Source: Planctomycetaceae bacterium
GTDB taxonomy: Bacteria; Planctomycetota; Planctomycetia; Pirellulales; Pirellulaceae
Direction: 5' to 3'
NCBI GenBank assembly: GCA_024642205.1
Contig: JAHEBQ010000030.1
Location: 1 to 64,000 of the forward strand
DNA length: 64,000 bases
The notes under the pieces are model-generated. The model was not told where the DNA came from. It worked only from the letters and a program-made list of their open reading frames with translations, and ran no database searches. Both the position numbers and the translations under genes were made by a program. Shown here piece after piece: positions 29,028-39,433 of the stretch (its first letter is position 1; each line of letters starts with the position of its first letter).

Positions 29028-29065
29028 ATACGCCGGACCCGCGTGACGCAGGGCCGGCGTATTTT
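29028..29065 (+). terminator. Rho-independent terminator of the small lipoprotein gene
   Basis: Stem ATACGCCGG (29028-29036) / CCGGCGTAT (29054-29062), extended inside by CCC/GGG across a bulged A, followed by TTTT. It lies about 60 bases past the stop. Confidence 0.85.
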
Positions 29066-29124
29066 CGTGGGTTGTTCGGGCAAAGCTCAAATTCCGACGT
29101 ACATCTTGGCTCTGTGCCATCCAA

Positions 29125-29550
29125 TCAGTGGCCGTTTCCATGCGGGTCCAGCTCAATGTCGGTCAAGAATTCGATTCCGACCAGAAACAGCGGGTAGGTT
29201 TCTCCGATGGACGTATTGTGGCAAACGCGACTGATTACAGTGACGTGTTCGTTAAGAAGTCCTGTCCTCGCATATTCGAAACCAAATGGTTCTTGGCAAA
29301 TCAGGCCCATTCCTTTGGGGCTGATATCGCGGGAAACGACCCAGAACAGGCTTCCAAACGGACGAAAATCCGCGTCCAGAGGTTGAATGGAAACCGAAAT
29401 GCTCCGTGTCATCCGGTCGTGCTTCCTCCTCGTCCGGTATTCCGGAGGCTCGCAACCGACCATGTTCCGCAACTGTTGTGCGACCAGAAAAAAGTTATGT
29501 TTTTCGATGTTTTGTGACTGCCGTTTCGGCGATGAGTCGTAGCCACGCAT
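29125..29550 (-). CDS. PilZ-domain protein
   Basis: A 141-residue protein from the ATG at 29550, which has AGGGG seven bases upstream; the frame continues to 29799 without support. Residues about 44-135 resemble a PilZ domain, the c-di-GMP receptor fold: RTRRKHDR (arginine-rich entry motif, like RxxxR), then SRDISPKGMGLIC (matching the D/NxSxxG motif) and LVGIEFL at the end. All key c-di-GMP residues appear present. Preceded by a helical segment (NFFLVAQQLRNMVG). Target unknown; divergent from the DUF1003 gene. Confidence 0.72.
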   Translation of the reverse strand: MRGYDSSPKRQSQNIEKHNFFLVAQQLRNMVGCEPPEYRTRRKHDRMTRSISVSIQPLDADFRPFGSLFWVVSRDISPKGMGLICQEPFGFEYARTGLLNEHVTVISRVCHNTSIGETYPLFLVGIEFLTDIELDPHGNGH

Positions 29551-29899
29551 TCGGTTTCCCCTGTACGGAAGAGTTTCCAGTTTTGAAGAGAATCGCGATT
29601 TTCGAACGGGAAAATGGCGAACGGGTGGGGAGCTGGGTTGAAAGGCGAACTGACGATCGAAATCGAAAGAGACACTCCTGACTTCCCAACAGAAACCATA
29701 GCTTATGATTTTGAGCCGGGTGAGAGTGAAATGGAAAAAACGCGGCGTTCGACCGGCGAACCCGGAATGAAAATGGACGGATCGCCCGGGAATGATCAAA
29801 CAAGTTCAGGCCCGCCAACCACCCGACAGGACGATTTGCTAAAACTAGAGCTGAGGTCTGCTGGACATTGGCAAAACGAGAAATGAATCGGGGATTCGT
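29551..29899. other. Intergenic between divergent PilZ and DUF1003 genes
   Basis: A 349-base region. A plus-strand ORF at 29614-29886 (90 codons, acidic, no family) ends 13 bases before the next gene; I judge it unproven. Nothing else seen. Confidence 0.4.
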
Positions 29900-30607
29900 G
29901 TGAGTTCAACAAAAAAGCGAGATGCCGAATGTCAGATTTGCGGGCGGCGGTTTCGGGCTGGCGAATTATTCCCGGCGACCATGATCCGGGCAACCGTGCT
30001 TCAAATCATTCGCGACGAGAAACCCGATTGGTCGGACGACGGTTTCATCTGCCATTTCGACTTGAACCGCTTTCGAACGAAATACGTCGAGACCATTCTC
30101 GCGACCGAAAAAGGAGAGCTAACTTCACTGGAGATCGATGTCCTGGAAAGTCTCCGGCAACATGAAACTCTGTCAGCCAATACGAACATTCAATTGGACG
30201 AATCGACCACGTTTGGTCAGAGGTTGTCGGACAAACTGGCCGCATTTGGTGGGAGCTGGATCTTCCTGATATCTTTTGGTTGTCTCATGGGCGTCTGGAT
30301 TCTCTTCAATTCATTGTTGTTTCTTTGGAGACCTTTTGATCCGTTTCCATATATTTTGCTGAACCTTGTGCTGTCGTGCCTGGCGGCTATCCAGGCGCCA
30401 GTCATCATGATGAGCCAAAACCGCCAGGAATCCAAGGACCGAATGCGCGCAGAAAACGACTACCGTGTGAATCTTAAAGCCGAATTGGAAATCCGGCATT
30501 TGCATTCCAAGCTCGATCTTTTACTGACCCATCAATGGCAAAGACTGCTGGAGATTCAGGAGATTCAATTGGACGTCATGGAGCAGATAAGTGAAAAAAG
30601 ACAGTAG
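29900..30607 (+). CDS. DUF1003 membrane protein
   Basis: A 235-residue protein starting at GTG. The N-terminus has a CxxC (CQICGRRF), possibly a metal knuckle. Two transmembrane helices are visible at about 115-137 and 150-168, with the DUF1003 core FGGSWIFLISF, NSLLFLWRPFDPFPYILLN and AIQAPVIMMSQNRQ, followed by the conserved cytoplasmic part with ENDYRVNLKAELEI and a C-terminal helix. Role of DUF1003 is not established; some members are linked to ion or stress contexts. It ends 18 bases from the convergent ndh gene. Confidence 0.88.
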   Translation: MSSTKKRDAECQICGRRFRAGELFPATMIRATVLQIIRDEKPDWSDDGFICHFDLNRFRTKYVETILATEKGELTSLEIDVLESLRQHETLSANTNIQLDESTTFGQRLSDKLAAFGGSWIFLISFGCLMGVWILFNSLLFLWRPFDPFPYILLNLVLSCLAAIQAPVIMMSQNRQESKDRMRAENDYRVNLKAELEIRHLHSKLDLLLTHQWQRLLEIQEIQLDVMEQISEKRQ

Positions 30608-30625
30608 GCCTGGCGGAAGTTCATT

Positions 30626-31990
30626 TCAGGTTGGGGGCTCATTTGATTGTTTTGGATTCGTCTTTTTCCCCGGTTCGCTCGCTTCATACGATTCCGTGAT
30701 GAGTCTGGCTGAGCGATTGAACGTCACATAGCTCCAGGCCCATTGAAATAAAACCAGCATGCGATTCTGGAACTGGGCGATCGACATGATGTGAATCAAC
30801 AGCCAAAGTAACCAGGCGAATAGGCCGCTAAACTTGAGTCTTCCCAGATCGGCGACCGCAGCGCTGCGACCAATTGTGGCCAGACTTCCTTCATCCCGAA
30901 AAAGAAATGCTCCGATTGGTGGTTTGCCAGCAAGCAGCCTGGAAATCAATCGACCAACGTACTTTCCCTGCTGGATGGCAACCGGCGCAACGCCAGGCAT
31001 GGGGCTGCCAGAGGGGGTTAGACAACGGGCCAAGTCTCCAATCACAAAGATACCAGGGAATCCTTTGATGGAAAGGTCGCTTTGCACGGGGACTCGGCCG
31101 CCTCGATCCACATCGACACCTGTTGCGTCGGCGAGGGTTCGACCCAATGGAACGGCCGCAACTCCGGCCGCCCACAAGACGGTACGCGTCATGATCCTGG
31201 CACTTTCATCGCCCGTCAGCAGCTCAACACAATTTTCATGAATCGCGGTGACTTTCGTATTTGTGCGGAGTTCGATGCCAAGTCGAGTCAACGAGGCTTC
31301 GGCCCTCTGAGAAAGATGTGGCGTAAAGCTGGCAAGCATCCGTTCTTGCCCGTCCACGATTACAATCCTGGCATCGGGAGGGTTGATATTCCGAAAATCA
31401 TGCTTGAGCGTCTGTCGGGCCAGTTCGGCAATGGCTCCGGCAAGCTCCACTCCCGTCGGTCCGCCGCCAACGATCACAAATGTCATCAGCTCTTTTCGGC
31501 GCTCCAAATCCTGCTCTTGCTCGGCAGCCTCAAACGCCGCAAAAACCCGCCCACGAATTCTTGTCGCGTCTTCGATCGTTTTCAGGCCCGGCGCCAGCCG
31601 TTCCCAGTCGTCGTGACCGAAATAACTGTGTGTGGCACCTGCAGCAACGATCAACCAGTCGAATGGACGGAATTCGGTTTGGGGCTCATTCTCACCAGGC
31701 TCGTTGCTGTGTATCTCGATTGTGTTGGTAACCGGATTCACCGCCACCACATCACCGAGAACGACGCTGATATTTTTTTGTCGCCGCAAGATTCCTCGAA
31801 TCGGCGAAGCAATGTTGGCGGGGGATAAACCGCCCGTCGCGACCTGGTAAAGAAGTGGTTGAAACAGGTGAAAGTTGCGTTTGTCAACCAAAGTAATATC
31901 GACGTCAGCACGACGCAACGAACGAGCTGCATTGAGTCCGCCAAAACCGCCGCCGACGATGACCACCTTTTTTCGTCGTTGTTCGTTCAA
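30626..31990 (-). CDS. ndh: Type II NADH dehydrogenase (NADH:quinone oxidoreductase)
   Basis: A 454-residue single-subunit, non-proton-pumping NADH dehydrogenase. First Rossmann fold VVIVGGGFGGLNAARSL binds FAD; second, FVIVGGGPTGVELAGAIAEL, binds NADH. FQPLLYQVATGGLSP is the family quinone-side motif, and VIGDLA with GVAPVAIQQGKYV completes the FAD site. The C-terminus has hydrophobic membrane-binding helices (LFAWLLWLLIHIMSIAQF). Starts at a TTG with GGGAAG four bases upstream. It is 124 bases downstream of the protease gene on the same strand. Confidence 0.93.
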   Translation of the reverse strand: MNEQRRKKVVIVGGGFGGLNAARSLRRADVDITLVDKRNFHLFQPLLYQVATGGLSPANIASPIRGILRRQKNISVVLGDVVAVNPVTNTIEIHSNEPGENEPQTEFRPFDWLIVAAGATHSYFGHDDWERLAPGLKTIEDATRIRGRVFAAFEAAEQEQDLERRKELMTFVIVGGGPTGVELAGAIAELARQTLKHDFRNINPPDARIVIVDGQERMLASFTPHLSQRAEASLTRLGIELRTNTKVTAIHENCVELLTGDESARIMTRTVLWAAGVAAVPLGRTLADATGVDVDRGGRVPVQSDLSIKGFPGIFVIGDLARCLTPSGSPMPGVAPVAIQQGKYVGRLISRLLAGKPPIGAFLFRDEGSLATIGRSAAVADLGRLKFSGLFAWLLWLLIHIMSIAQFQNRMLVLFQWAWSYVTFNRSARLITESYEASEPGKKTNPKQSNEPPT

Positions 31991-32113
31991 GTGTCTTCCC
32001 GGTATTGCCAGTCCCAGTTCCCAATCCCTCGTTGTAACAGGATTGAATTCGACGAGTACTGGGGGTTCCGGAAAACCAATGGCCTGTTCTGAACGTTTGG
32101 CAACGACGAAAGA

Positions 32114-33061
32114 TCAGGGCGCGACAAGTTGTCCTACCGGCAGACGTCCCAAACCCCGGTAGATCGCCGCAATCAGTTGCGTCTTTGTGATTTCACCAAT
32201 GATTCTCCCGGAATCGACAACCGTACAATGGTCTCGGCGCTGACTTGAAAGCCAGGCCGCAACTGAGCTTACCGAGAGACTCGCCGGGACCGCCTCATCA
32301 TCGCGAAACCAGACCCCTTCGGCTTGGCTGAGAGTTTTTGGACTTTCATCAACGACCGAATCCGATTGCGGCACAAACTGAATCCCCGAGGATTGACCGC
32401 TGACAAACATGTTTTCCGCCCGTGCAGCCAGAAAGACGAACCCTGCGACCAGGATCAGCATCACGTTTCCAGAAAACAACCCCAACAATGCCAACCCAAC
32501 CGCGCAGACCTGCCCAACGGTCGCAGCAATATTCGTCGCCTGAACGTAGTCCATAAACATGGCCAGGAAACTTCGGAGCACTCGGCCACCGTCCATTGGA
32601 AAAGCCGGTATCATGTTAAACAGCACCAGTACCACATTGACCAAGCCCAACTGGCCAAGAAAATGACCAGCTGCGGGCAAAACACTGATCGGACTGAAGG
32701 ATAATCCCAGGAAAATGACCGTTGCGATCGCAACGTTTACCAGTGGTCCGGCGACGGCAATCCAAAGTTCCTGGAGTGGTTTACGGGGGATCCGCTCCAA
32801 CGAAGCAACACCACCAATCGGCAGCAGCGTGATATCGCGTGTTGCGATTCCGAACTGACGCGCTGCCATGGCATGTCCGAGTTCATGCAACAATACACAC
32901 CCAAAGATTGCAAGCACAAACAGCACCGAGGTGGCTGCCGCTGCAATTCCACTTCCGGCCATGATGGTAGAAAAATAGATCCAGATTGGTAGCAGCAAGA
33001 ATGTCCAGTGAACACGCAGCTTGATACCGCTAACCGAACCAAGTTCCCAGGAATTGTTCAT
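32114..33061 (-). CDS. Site-2-type (M50) intramembrane metalloprotease
   Basis: A 315-residue membrane protease. HELGH (His59, Glu60, His63) in transmembrane helix 2 and FPMDGGR (Asp157) form the zinc site. About six hydrophobic helices lie before residue 225. The C-terminal 80 residues resemble a single CBS half (HCTVVDSGRIIGEITKTQLIA), as in the SpoIVFB/Rv2625-like group with C-terminal CBS domains, here apparently only one copy. Substrate unknown; such proteases release anti-sigma or transcription factors. Between ndh and the ABC exporter genes on the same strand. Confidence 0.88.
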   Translation of the reverse strand: MNNSWELGSVSGIKLRVHWTFLLLPIWIYFSTIMAGSGIAAAATSVLFVLAIFGCVLLHELGHAMAARQFGIATRDITLLPIGGVASLERIPRKPLQELWIAVAGPLVNVAIATVIFLGLSFSPISVLPAAGHFLGQLGLVNVVLVLFNMIPAFPMDGGRVLRSFLAMFMDYVQATNIAATVGQVCAVGLALLGLFSGNVMLILVAGFVFLAARAENMFVSGQSSGIQFVPQSDSVVDESPKTLSQAEGVWFRDDEAVPASLSVSSVAAWLSSQRRDHCTVVDSGRIIGEITKTQLIAAIYRGLGRLPVGQLVAP

Positions 33062-33304
33062 TTCGTCGCAGACCCAAAAAGGATGTTTTCAATGCGGCTG
33101 AACCGAAAATGTCAGCTGCAAGTTTGTCGTTTAACGATAGATAGCATTTTCTATGCCATGCCATCGAATCCGGGATTTACAAGGGGTTGGGAATAAGCGG
33201 CTCTTGTTTTTGAGGCAGAATGCCCCGCGAGGCGCGAGTGCCCCACGTCTCGATGTTGCGTTATTTCTCACGTTTCGCTGGATTGCCGCTCGCCTGACCA
33301 TTCC

Positions 33305-35164
33305 CTATTCCGGGATATTCGCAACGACATCCAGAATCTTGGATTCGCGCTTCCAGAGCCAGTTTTCCTGTTGATTGATAATTTTCCTGTAAGCTCCCCA
33401 AACGACGGCCAGTTGGACACTCGACAATAGCAGAAATAACCAACCCATGGATCGGTCGGTTGCTGCCCCAACGATCGAAGGAATGCCGCATGCGATCATG
33501 CTGGGTATCATCAGAATGGCGGGCGCCACCATGATTCCGACGATCATGATCAGCATGGAAACCAACCTTGGATTTGCCGGCTGCATCGAACCTCGCTTGA
33601 TGCCCATGGGAAAGAAAATTGAAATCAAGTTTCCCAAAATGCAATACAACAGGTAAACCGCCGGGACCTGAAGTCCCGTTGCGAGCAAGGACAGGAATTC
33701 CTGCGGCACGAAAATCTGAACGACGAAAATCATGACCAGGCAAATTCCGATCGCCAGGGGAGCAATTGCCAGGTTCTTTCCCATCAAAATGTCTCGGCGG
33801 TTTATCGGAGACAGGACGAACGCCCGGAATCCATCGCGGTCGATGCCAAATTGGTTGAACAGTATTTGGGCGATGCCAAACATCGTCATCGCGATGACGC
33901 CCAGTGGAATCCAGGATCGCAATACCAATGGCACATCAATTTTGCCTTTCCCGATCAGGAATGAGCCCCCCAACATTCCCACGATCAGCGGAAAAATCAA
34001 AACCATCTTCGATTCTGGCGCTCGCATCAAACTGCGAAAACTGAAAATCGCAACCGCTGAAACCTGTTCGGACGCCAAAGGGAGCCTCGTATAAGAAAAT
34101 AAATCCAGTTTCGATTTGAAAGGTGAGGTTTTGACGGACCGCCGTCTCCGACGCTCCATTCCCATGTATTTCCGCAGGCTGGAGTGATAAGAGATGTTGA
34201 GGCTGACCAGTCCAATGGCAAACATCGCCGCTGAACCGAGCAAACCTGGTATCCAATTGCCCTGGTCGGCACGGACCACACCCAGAGGGAGCCAGCCCGG
34301 CGGCAAGTAGGCGTCGACGGTTTCAACGACGCCTGCTGCGTAGGCAACCCGTTCGTCTTTTTCCCTGCGAGCTTGTTCCGCCAGTTGTTCGGTCGCGCGC
34401 GATTCAATTTCGCTGATCCAATAACCATTCTCTTCGGGCTGAATTTCGCCAGCCAGGATTCGGGCATCAACTTCCATGCGCCCCAACTCTTTGATTTCTT
34501 CCAATTGGATTTCGCGAGATCGTTCGCGTTCTCTTCGAGATCCTTGGTATCTCAGGTTAATCAGATTCGGAATCTGCGTCAGCATGATAAACACGATCGT
34601 GATGATTGCGATGGCGGACCCGCGCGTTCGCTTGTTTTCCATGATTCGTGCCAGCCACCCGCGCAACTGGTAAGTCAATGTCGTGACCAGAAATAGAAAA
34701 CCGGTCACGAGGGGAATCGATAAGACCAGCGCCCAGCCCCGGGCGAGAGTCATTCCCAGTGAGAGTCCGATCATCATCGGAGTGAAGAGAATTATCGTTG
34801 TGTTGACGAACGAGCTGCTGTAGTTGAGAAAAAAAGCCCCACGCAACGAAATTGGCAAGTGCAATAGCTTGTCGATTGACATCAACTCCGTTTGTTGGAG
34901 TTCGACAAGCAAACCAACGGTCCACATTGCCAGGAAAGCGGCAACAATCACGTTCCAGGTAATCAGGATTGTGGTCGTGGAGACGTCCTGAAACCAGACC
35001 GCACCCCCCAAAATGCCAATAAAAAAAGCCGAGACACTGCAAATCAGCCCGCAGATAATAGCAAGGATCGAAATTACGATATTCAGCTTACCCGCTTTTT
35101 TGACCTGGTTGCAGGTCAGGTGATAGCGGAGTTGGATCAATGCCACAAAATGCGTCAAGTTCAT
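33305..35164 (-). CDS. ABC-2-type exporter permease
   Basis: A 619-residue integral membrane protein with two groups of hydrophobic helices (about 28-215 and 320-600) separated by a charged, non-membrane segment (about 215-285; rich in Glu/Arg). The layout matches large ABC-2-type permeases. Its start overlaps the stop of the ATPase gene by four bases (ATGA), so the two are translationally coupled. Substrate unknown. Confidence 0.85.
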   Translation of the reverse strand: MNLTHFVALIQLRYHLTCNQVKKAGKLNIVISILAIICGLICSVSAFFIGILGGAVWFQDVSTTTILITWNVIVAAFLAMWTVGLLVELQQTELMSIDKLLHLPISLRGAFFLNYSSSFVNTTIILFTPMMIGLSLGMTLARGWALVLSIPLVTGFLFLVTTLTYQLRGWLARIMENKRTRGSAIAIITIVFIMLTQIPNLINLRYQGSRRERERSREIQLEEIKELGRMEVDARILAGEIQPEENGYWISEIESRATEQLAEQARREKDERVAYAAGVVETVDAYLPPGWLPLGVVRADQGNWIPGLLGSAAMFAIGLVSLNISYHSSLRKYMGMERRRRRSVKTSPFKSKLDLFSYTRLPLASEQVSAVAIFSFRSLMRAPESKMVLIFPLIVGMLGGSFLIGKGKIDVPLVLRSWIPLGVIAMTMFGIAQILFNQFGIDRDGFRAFVLSPINRRDILMGKNLAIAPLAIGICLVMIFVVQIFVPQEFLSLLATGLQVPAVYLLYCILGNLISIFFPMGIKRGSMQPANPRLVSMLIMIVGIMVAPAILMIPSMIACGIPSIVGAATDRSMGWLFLLLSSVQLAVVWGAYRKIINQQENWLWKRESKILDVVANIPE

Positions 35165-36078
35165 TCGGTCGACTCCGCACTGCCGGAAGCCGGAATCGAA
35201 TTTTTGGTGTCGCCCGGCGGTTCCAGCGGACGATGGGCGTCCGAACGCGGCAGCTCATTTTCGCCAGACAATTCCGCAGTATTCTCAAATACTCCGGCAG
35301 CTTCTCGCAGGCTTCGCCCTCCATCGAGCCAGGTCAGGTTCGGGGTCGGTTCATCAACCGTACCAACCAGTTGCAGAAACCGCTGTTCCAGCGAGTTTCC
35401 CTTTCGCAACTCTTCCAGGGAAGACTGTTCAACCAGAATTCCATTGGCGATAATTCCCACGTGGGTACAAATTCGTTCAACAATCTCCAGCACGTGCGAG
35501 GTGACAAACACAGTCGAGCCACGCGCGACGTAGTTGGTCAACAGGTCACGTATCACCCTGGCCGTGACCGCATCGACGCCTTCAAACGGTTCGTCAAGAA
35601 ACAGCAGGTCCGGATTGGGAAGCAACGCCGCGGCCAACGCCAGTTTCTTTTTCATGCCATGAGAGTATTCGACGGCGAGTTTCTTTTCGACGCCTTCGAG
35701 TTTCAAAAGTTGGAGCAATTCTTCGCTCCGCTGGATAATGGTAGTCTTGTCAAGCAAGTGCATCCGGCCGACAAAGGTCAGGTATTCGCGGGCGGTAAGA
35801 TTGTCAAACAGCGCCAGGTCCTCCGGCACGACCCCCGTTTGCTTTTTGATCTTGATGCCTTCGACTGGATCCCAGGGATTGCCACCCAGCAAGTCAATAT
35901 CGCCTGACGATGGAGCGAGAATACCGGTCAGCATCTTGATCGTCGTCGATTTTCCAGCGCCATTGGGACCGAGAAATCCAAACAGGCTGCCCCGTTCGAC
36001 GGTCAGGTTGACCTGGTTGACGGCACGAAAACCTTCGAAGTCTTTTGTCAAGTTGTTTGTTCGAATCGCTGGGTTCAT
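35161..36078 (-). CDS. ABC transporter ATP-binding protein
   Basis: A 305-residue ATPase of the ABC-2 exporter type. Walker A GPNGAGKST, Q-loop region GVVPED, signature-like YSHGMKKKLALAAA, Walker B LLFLDEPFEGVD and switch His in VFVTSH are all present. The last about 70 residues form a C-terminal extension (LRKGNSLEQRFLQL, then an acidic Pro/Ser-rich tail). Forms a complex with the permease encoded next. Confidence 0.93.
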   Translation of the reverse strand: MNPAIRTNNLTKDFEGFRAVNQVNLTVERGSLFGFLGPNGAGKSTTIKMLTGILAPSSGDIDLLGGNPWDPVEGIKIKKQTGVVPEDLALFDNLTAREYLTFVGRMHLLDKTTIIQRSEELLQLLKLEGVEKKLAVEYSHGMKKKLALAAALLPNPDLLFLDEPFEGVDAVTARVIRDLLTNYVARGSTVFVTSHVLEIVERICTHVGIIANGILVEQSSLEELRKGNSLEQRFLQLVGTVDEPTPNLTWLDGGRSLREAAGVFENTAELSGENELPRSDAHRPLEPPGDTKNSIPASGSAESTE

Positions 36079-36505
36079 GCCAACTTCTACCTATGAAATG
36101 CTGTTCGTTTTCCGAAGGTTCCCACATTTCACAGTAGACGTCTATGGACAGCCGAACTCTGGCAACAGGAAATTGGCGGGTCTGCGAAGAAAGCCAACCA
36201 CGCGAACGGGGCAAACGTCTGCTGTTTCAAGACCGCGTCAAGTTTCAGTGTTCATGTCGGATATTCACTTTTCTCAACAGCCCTGGCGAAAAGTTGATTC
36301 AAAGGGAGCCGAACCACGGGTTACGAAAGAAACGCAGGACGACCCGTGAACCGGGATAAAGCTGTCTCCGGACTTCAACCTGTTGCCGGTCGCCTGCAGG
36401 TCCTGGGTTGAACGGGGACGTTCTGTTACTGACGCGTCTCTGGTAGACTCATCCATACGTCGATTTTGCATCAATATTGTCCCATGATCAGGCCGTTTTC
36501 TACAG
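36079..36505. other. Divergent intergenic region upstream of trpS
   Basis: A 427-base gap between the ABC operon and trpS. No RNA gene, leader peptide or T-box-like structure recognised; promoters for both sides should lie here. Confidence 0.4.
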
Positions 36506-37465
36506 ATGAAAGTTCTTTCTGGAATCCAACCCACGGGGCGCCCGCATTGGGGAAACTATTTTGGGGCAATTCGGCAATACATCGCGCTTCAAAAAGAAGA
36601 GCAGTCGTTTTACTTCATCGCGAACCTTCACGCCCTGACGACCATTCGGGACGGCGAACAGCTGCGAAAAAACTCGATCGACACCGCCTTGGATTTGTTG
36701 GCGCTGGGACTGGACCCAAGTCACGCGACGTTGTTTGTCCAGTCCGATATCCCGGAGATTCCGGAGCTCTGCTGGCTACTGATGTCTGGAACGCCGATGG
36801 GATTACTGGAACGGTGTGTATCCTACAAAGACAAAATTGCCAAAGGACTGCCGATTGTAACAGGATTGTTTACCTATCCGGTGCTGCAGGCCGCGGACAT
36901 ACTGGCTTACGATTCCGAAGTCGTTCCGGTTGGAGCGGACCAGGTGCAGCATGTCGAAGTCTGCCGTGATATTGCTCAGGCGTTCAACCACAATTATGGC
37001 GAGGTGTTTGTTCTGCCGAAACCGAAAGTGCTGGACAACAGCGCAAAAGTTCCCGGTACCGATGGCGAAAAAATGTCCAAGAGCTACGGAAACTACATCG
37101 AGATTTTCGAAGACGTCAAGTCGATGAAAAAGAAGATCATGCGGATCGCGACTGATTCACGACCGATGGAAGAACCGAAAGAGCCGGATTCCGATCACCT
37201 GTTTCAGTTGTTTTCGCTGTTTGCTGACGACAACTCGAAATCCGAAATGGCGGCGCTTTATCGCGCCGGCGGATTTGGTTACGGAGAAGTCAAGAAAGCA
37301 CTGGCTGAAGCGGCCGATTCCTATTTTGCGGCTGCGAGAGAGCGTCGAGCTGAATTGGAATCCAATCTGGATCAGGTGAAACAGATTCTTGGTGATGGCG
37401 CGGCCACGGCGAGAAAAAAAGCGGCGGAAGTCTTGGCACGCGCCAAAGCTGCCTGTGGCGTTTAG
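36506..37465 (+). CDS. trpS: Tryptophanyl-tRNA synthetase
   Basis: A 319-residue class I synthetase that charges tRNA-Trp. [18 protein letters not shown] includes the HIGH-equivalent motif (HWGN), and [10 protein letters not shown] is the KMSKS loop. Also visible: [13 protein letters not shown] and [12 protein letters not shown], binding tryptophan. Length is typical (about 330). The next gene, acpS, starts 95 bases downstream on the same strand. Confidence 0.97.
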   Translation: MKVLSGIQPTGRPHWGNYFGAIRQYIALQKEEQSFYFIANLHALTTIRDGEQLRKNSIDTALDLLALGLDPSHATLFVQSDIPEIPELCWLLMSGTPMGLLERCVSYKDKIAKGLPIVTGLFTYPVLQAADILAYDSEVVPVGADQVQHVEVCRDIAQAFNHNYGEVFVLPKPKVLDNSAKVPGTDGEKMSKSYGNYIEIFEDVKSMKKKIMRIATDSRPMEEPKEPDSDHLFQLFSLFADDNSKSEMAALYRAGGFGYGEVKKALAEAADSYFAAARERRAELESNLDQVKQILGDGAATARKKAAEVLARAKAACGV

Positions 37466-37560
37466 GTGAGTTCGTATTTGTTGCCTGGCTCGCCGTGAAC
37501 ACGCGCTCTTCGCCGAGCAAACGGACACAAGTGGATTTTGATTTGAAATTGGATCTTGTG

Positions 37561-37956
37561 ATGAACGTAGTCGGAATTGGAACGGACATCGTCGAATGTT
37601 TGCGGGTCGCAAACATGATTGAAAAACACGAAGACCTGTTCATCCAGCGAGTGTATACACCGGGTGAGATCGAGTACTGCGGGTCTCGCAAGTCGGCTAC
37701 CCAGCATTACGCCGGTCGTTGGGCGGCGAAGGAAGCTATCTTGAAGGCGATGGGGACGGGTTGGTCCAATGGAATTCAATGGACCGATATCGAAGTTGTT
37801 AACCAAATGGGTGGCAAGCCGTTTGTGAGGCTGGGCGGACAGGCAAAAGTGATTTGCGAATCCAGGGGGATTGCTGAGATCCTGATCAGTATTTCCCATT
37901 GCCGGAATTTTGCGACAGCGTTCGCAACCGCAATTGGCCTATCCGATGACTGCTAG
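37561..37956 (+). CDS. acpS: Holo-[acyl-carrier-protein] synthase
   Basis: A 131-residue 4'-phosphopantetheinyl transferase that activates acyl carrier protein. The ATG at 37561 gives the standard start VVGIGTDIVE (Mg-binding Asp9); the upstream in-frame extension is not conserved-looking. RWAAKEAILKAMG carries the second conserved Glu-Lys motif, and LISISHCRNFATAFA ends the fold. Confidence 0.95.
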   Translation: MNVVGIGTDIVECLRVANMIEKHEDLFIQRVYTPGEIEYCGSRKSATQHYAGRWAAKEAILKAMGTGWSNGIQWTDIEVVNQMGGKPFVRLGGQAKVICESRGIAEILISISHCRNFATAFATAIGLSDDC

Positions 37957-38149
37957 TCAGACGGCGGATGCCGATTTGTGAGCCTGTTTCAACCTCAATG
38001 TGGTTGATCTTGATTCGATCGGAATCCAGAAAATACCCACATTTTCGAACCGCTTGTGTTAAATTGGTATCCATGCGGATTCCATCGTGATTTGGGTCGA
38101 TCAGCTCTCGATGGCATCCCTGGACCAATCAATTTTTGGCGGACGGAAC

Positions 38150-39433
38150 ATGAACAACTTTCAATCAATCAAGTCAATCGGCGTGCTGTCTACGGCCATT
38201 GTTTGCGGCTTTTCAATATTGCCATCCTTGAGCAATGCGCAATGCGCCAATTGCCAGACGCTCCCGGTTCCGATGTCCGGACGTTATGGAGTGAACCCAT
38301 ATCAGCCACAAGTCAGATTTTCGGTTCAGTTCACACCGCTGCAGCAAGCCCTTTACCGCTCACCTCAACCGGTGTCACGCGCTTGCGACATGCCGGCAAT
38401 GACGGTTGGCGAAATCTACATTGGTCAAGTTCCTGCTCCCGAAGCCCCGGTTCATGCGATCAGTGAATCAGGATCCTCGGGCTTGATCGTCACCCCGAAA
38501 GAACCTGCTCCGGTAGCCGAGACTGAGATTGACAGCCTTCCAAGCACCGGCCACGACAGCCAACCTGAAGAGGAATTGAAAGTTGGCTCGATTCCGTCAC
38601 CGAGCGACATCCAGGTTGCTCCTCAAAAGCCCGACGAACCGACGCCCGCTGATCCGTCGACTCATGTTTCCTCAAGTGACTTGCGTGACGCTCAGACTGA
38701 GATCGAACGACTGAAAGTCAGGCTGGAAGAAGCGAAAGAAAAGGCTCGCGTGGCGGTAGATCGAGCCTACGCGGCAGAAAGGGCTGCGATGGCTGCCGCC
38801 GAAACTACACAGCTGAAACTCGAAGAACTCCAGAAACTGTCGCGGGAACAGCAACAGGCCGAGAAGGACTCACTGCTCACGTTCCAGACCAAGGAGCGGG
38901 AAATGGCGGCCCTGGTCCAACGGTTGGAGTCCGAAAAGGCAATATTGGTGAGTCGAGAGCAGGCGTTGAAACAAGAGTTGGAGCAGGCTCGATTGATAAA
39001 GCCTCAACCCGGTCTGGAAAATCCAGATTCTGCTCCATCGCGAAATGAACATGGTGACGGCGCCGCACGGAAACTGCTGGAACAACTTCTGTTGGATGCG
39101 AAAGCTCGGGTGGATGAACCGACGACGGAAGAAGGCACTCCGAAACAGGCCAGCGATGGGAATCGTGCTGGTTCCAGCGTGGAAGAGCAAGTCAACAAGT
39201 GGAACCAATCGATGGAACGCCAAATCAAGAAGTCCAGTGAGCAGATTTCCCGTGTCAAGCTGGCCGAAATAGACGAGTTGCTGGGCAGTGGCAAAAAGGA
39301 AACGGATCCGGAAGTCATGGAAGCAAGACAGAATCTCAAAACGGAATTGGAGGAAAATGAAGCCAAAATTCGGAAGCGAATTGAAAAGCGGATCCAGCGC
39401 GTCCGAAATGAGGCCGATTCGGGCAAGAACTGA
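38150..39433 (+). CDS. Secreted coiled-coil protein of unknown function
   Basis: A 427-residue protein. The ATG at 38150 follows GGCGGAC, and residues 1-30 are a signal peptide ending SNAQ. The next part includes CANCQ and a Pro-rich, probably extended region (about 70-185). Residues about 185-300 are a long Glu/Lys/Gln-rich coiled coil (LRDAQTEIERLKVRLEEAKE...). A second charged helical stretch lies at about 340-427, ending in KRIEKRIQRV. No enzyme family is recognised; it is probably an envelope structural or scaffolding protein. Confidence 0.65.
   Translation: MNNFQSIKSIGVLSTAIVCGFSILPSLSNAQCANCQTLPVPMSGRYGVNPYQPQVRFSVQFTPLQQALYRSPQPVSRACDMPAMTVGEIYIGQVPAPEAPVHAISESGSSGLIVTPKEPAPVAETEIDSLPSTGHDSQPEEELKVGSIPSPSDIQVAPQKPDEPTPADPSTHVSSSDLRDAQTEIERLKVRLEEAKEKARVAVDRAYAAERAAMAAAETTQLKLEELQKLSREQQQAEKDSLLTFQTKEREMAALVQRLESEKAILVSREQALKQELEQARLIKPQPGLENPDSAPSRNEHGDGAARKLLEQLLLDAKARVDEPTTEEGTPKQASDGNRAGSSVEEQVNKWNQSMERQIKKSSEQISRVKLAEIDELLGSGKKETDPEVMEARQNLKTELEENEAKIRKRIEKRIQRVRNEADSGKN

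Noticed and set aside
29614-29886. 90-codon plus-strand ORF upstream of DUF1003
   Set aside because: Ends close to the next start but shows no family, no ribosome-binding site and a low-complexity tail; possible but not supported.
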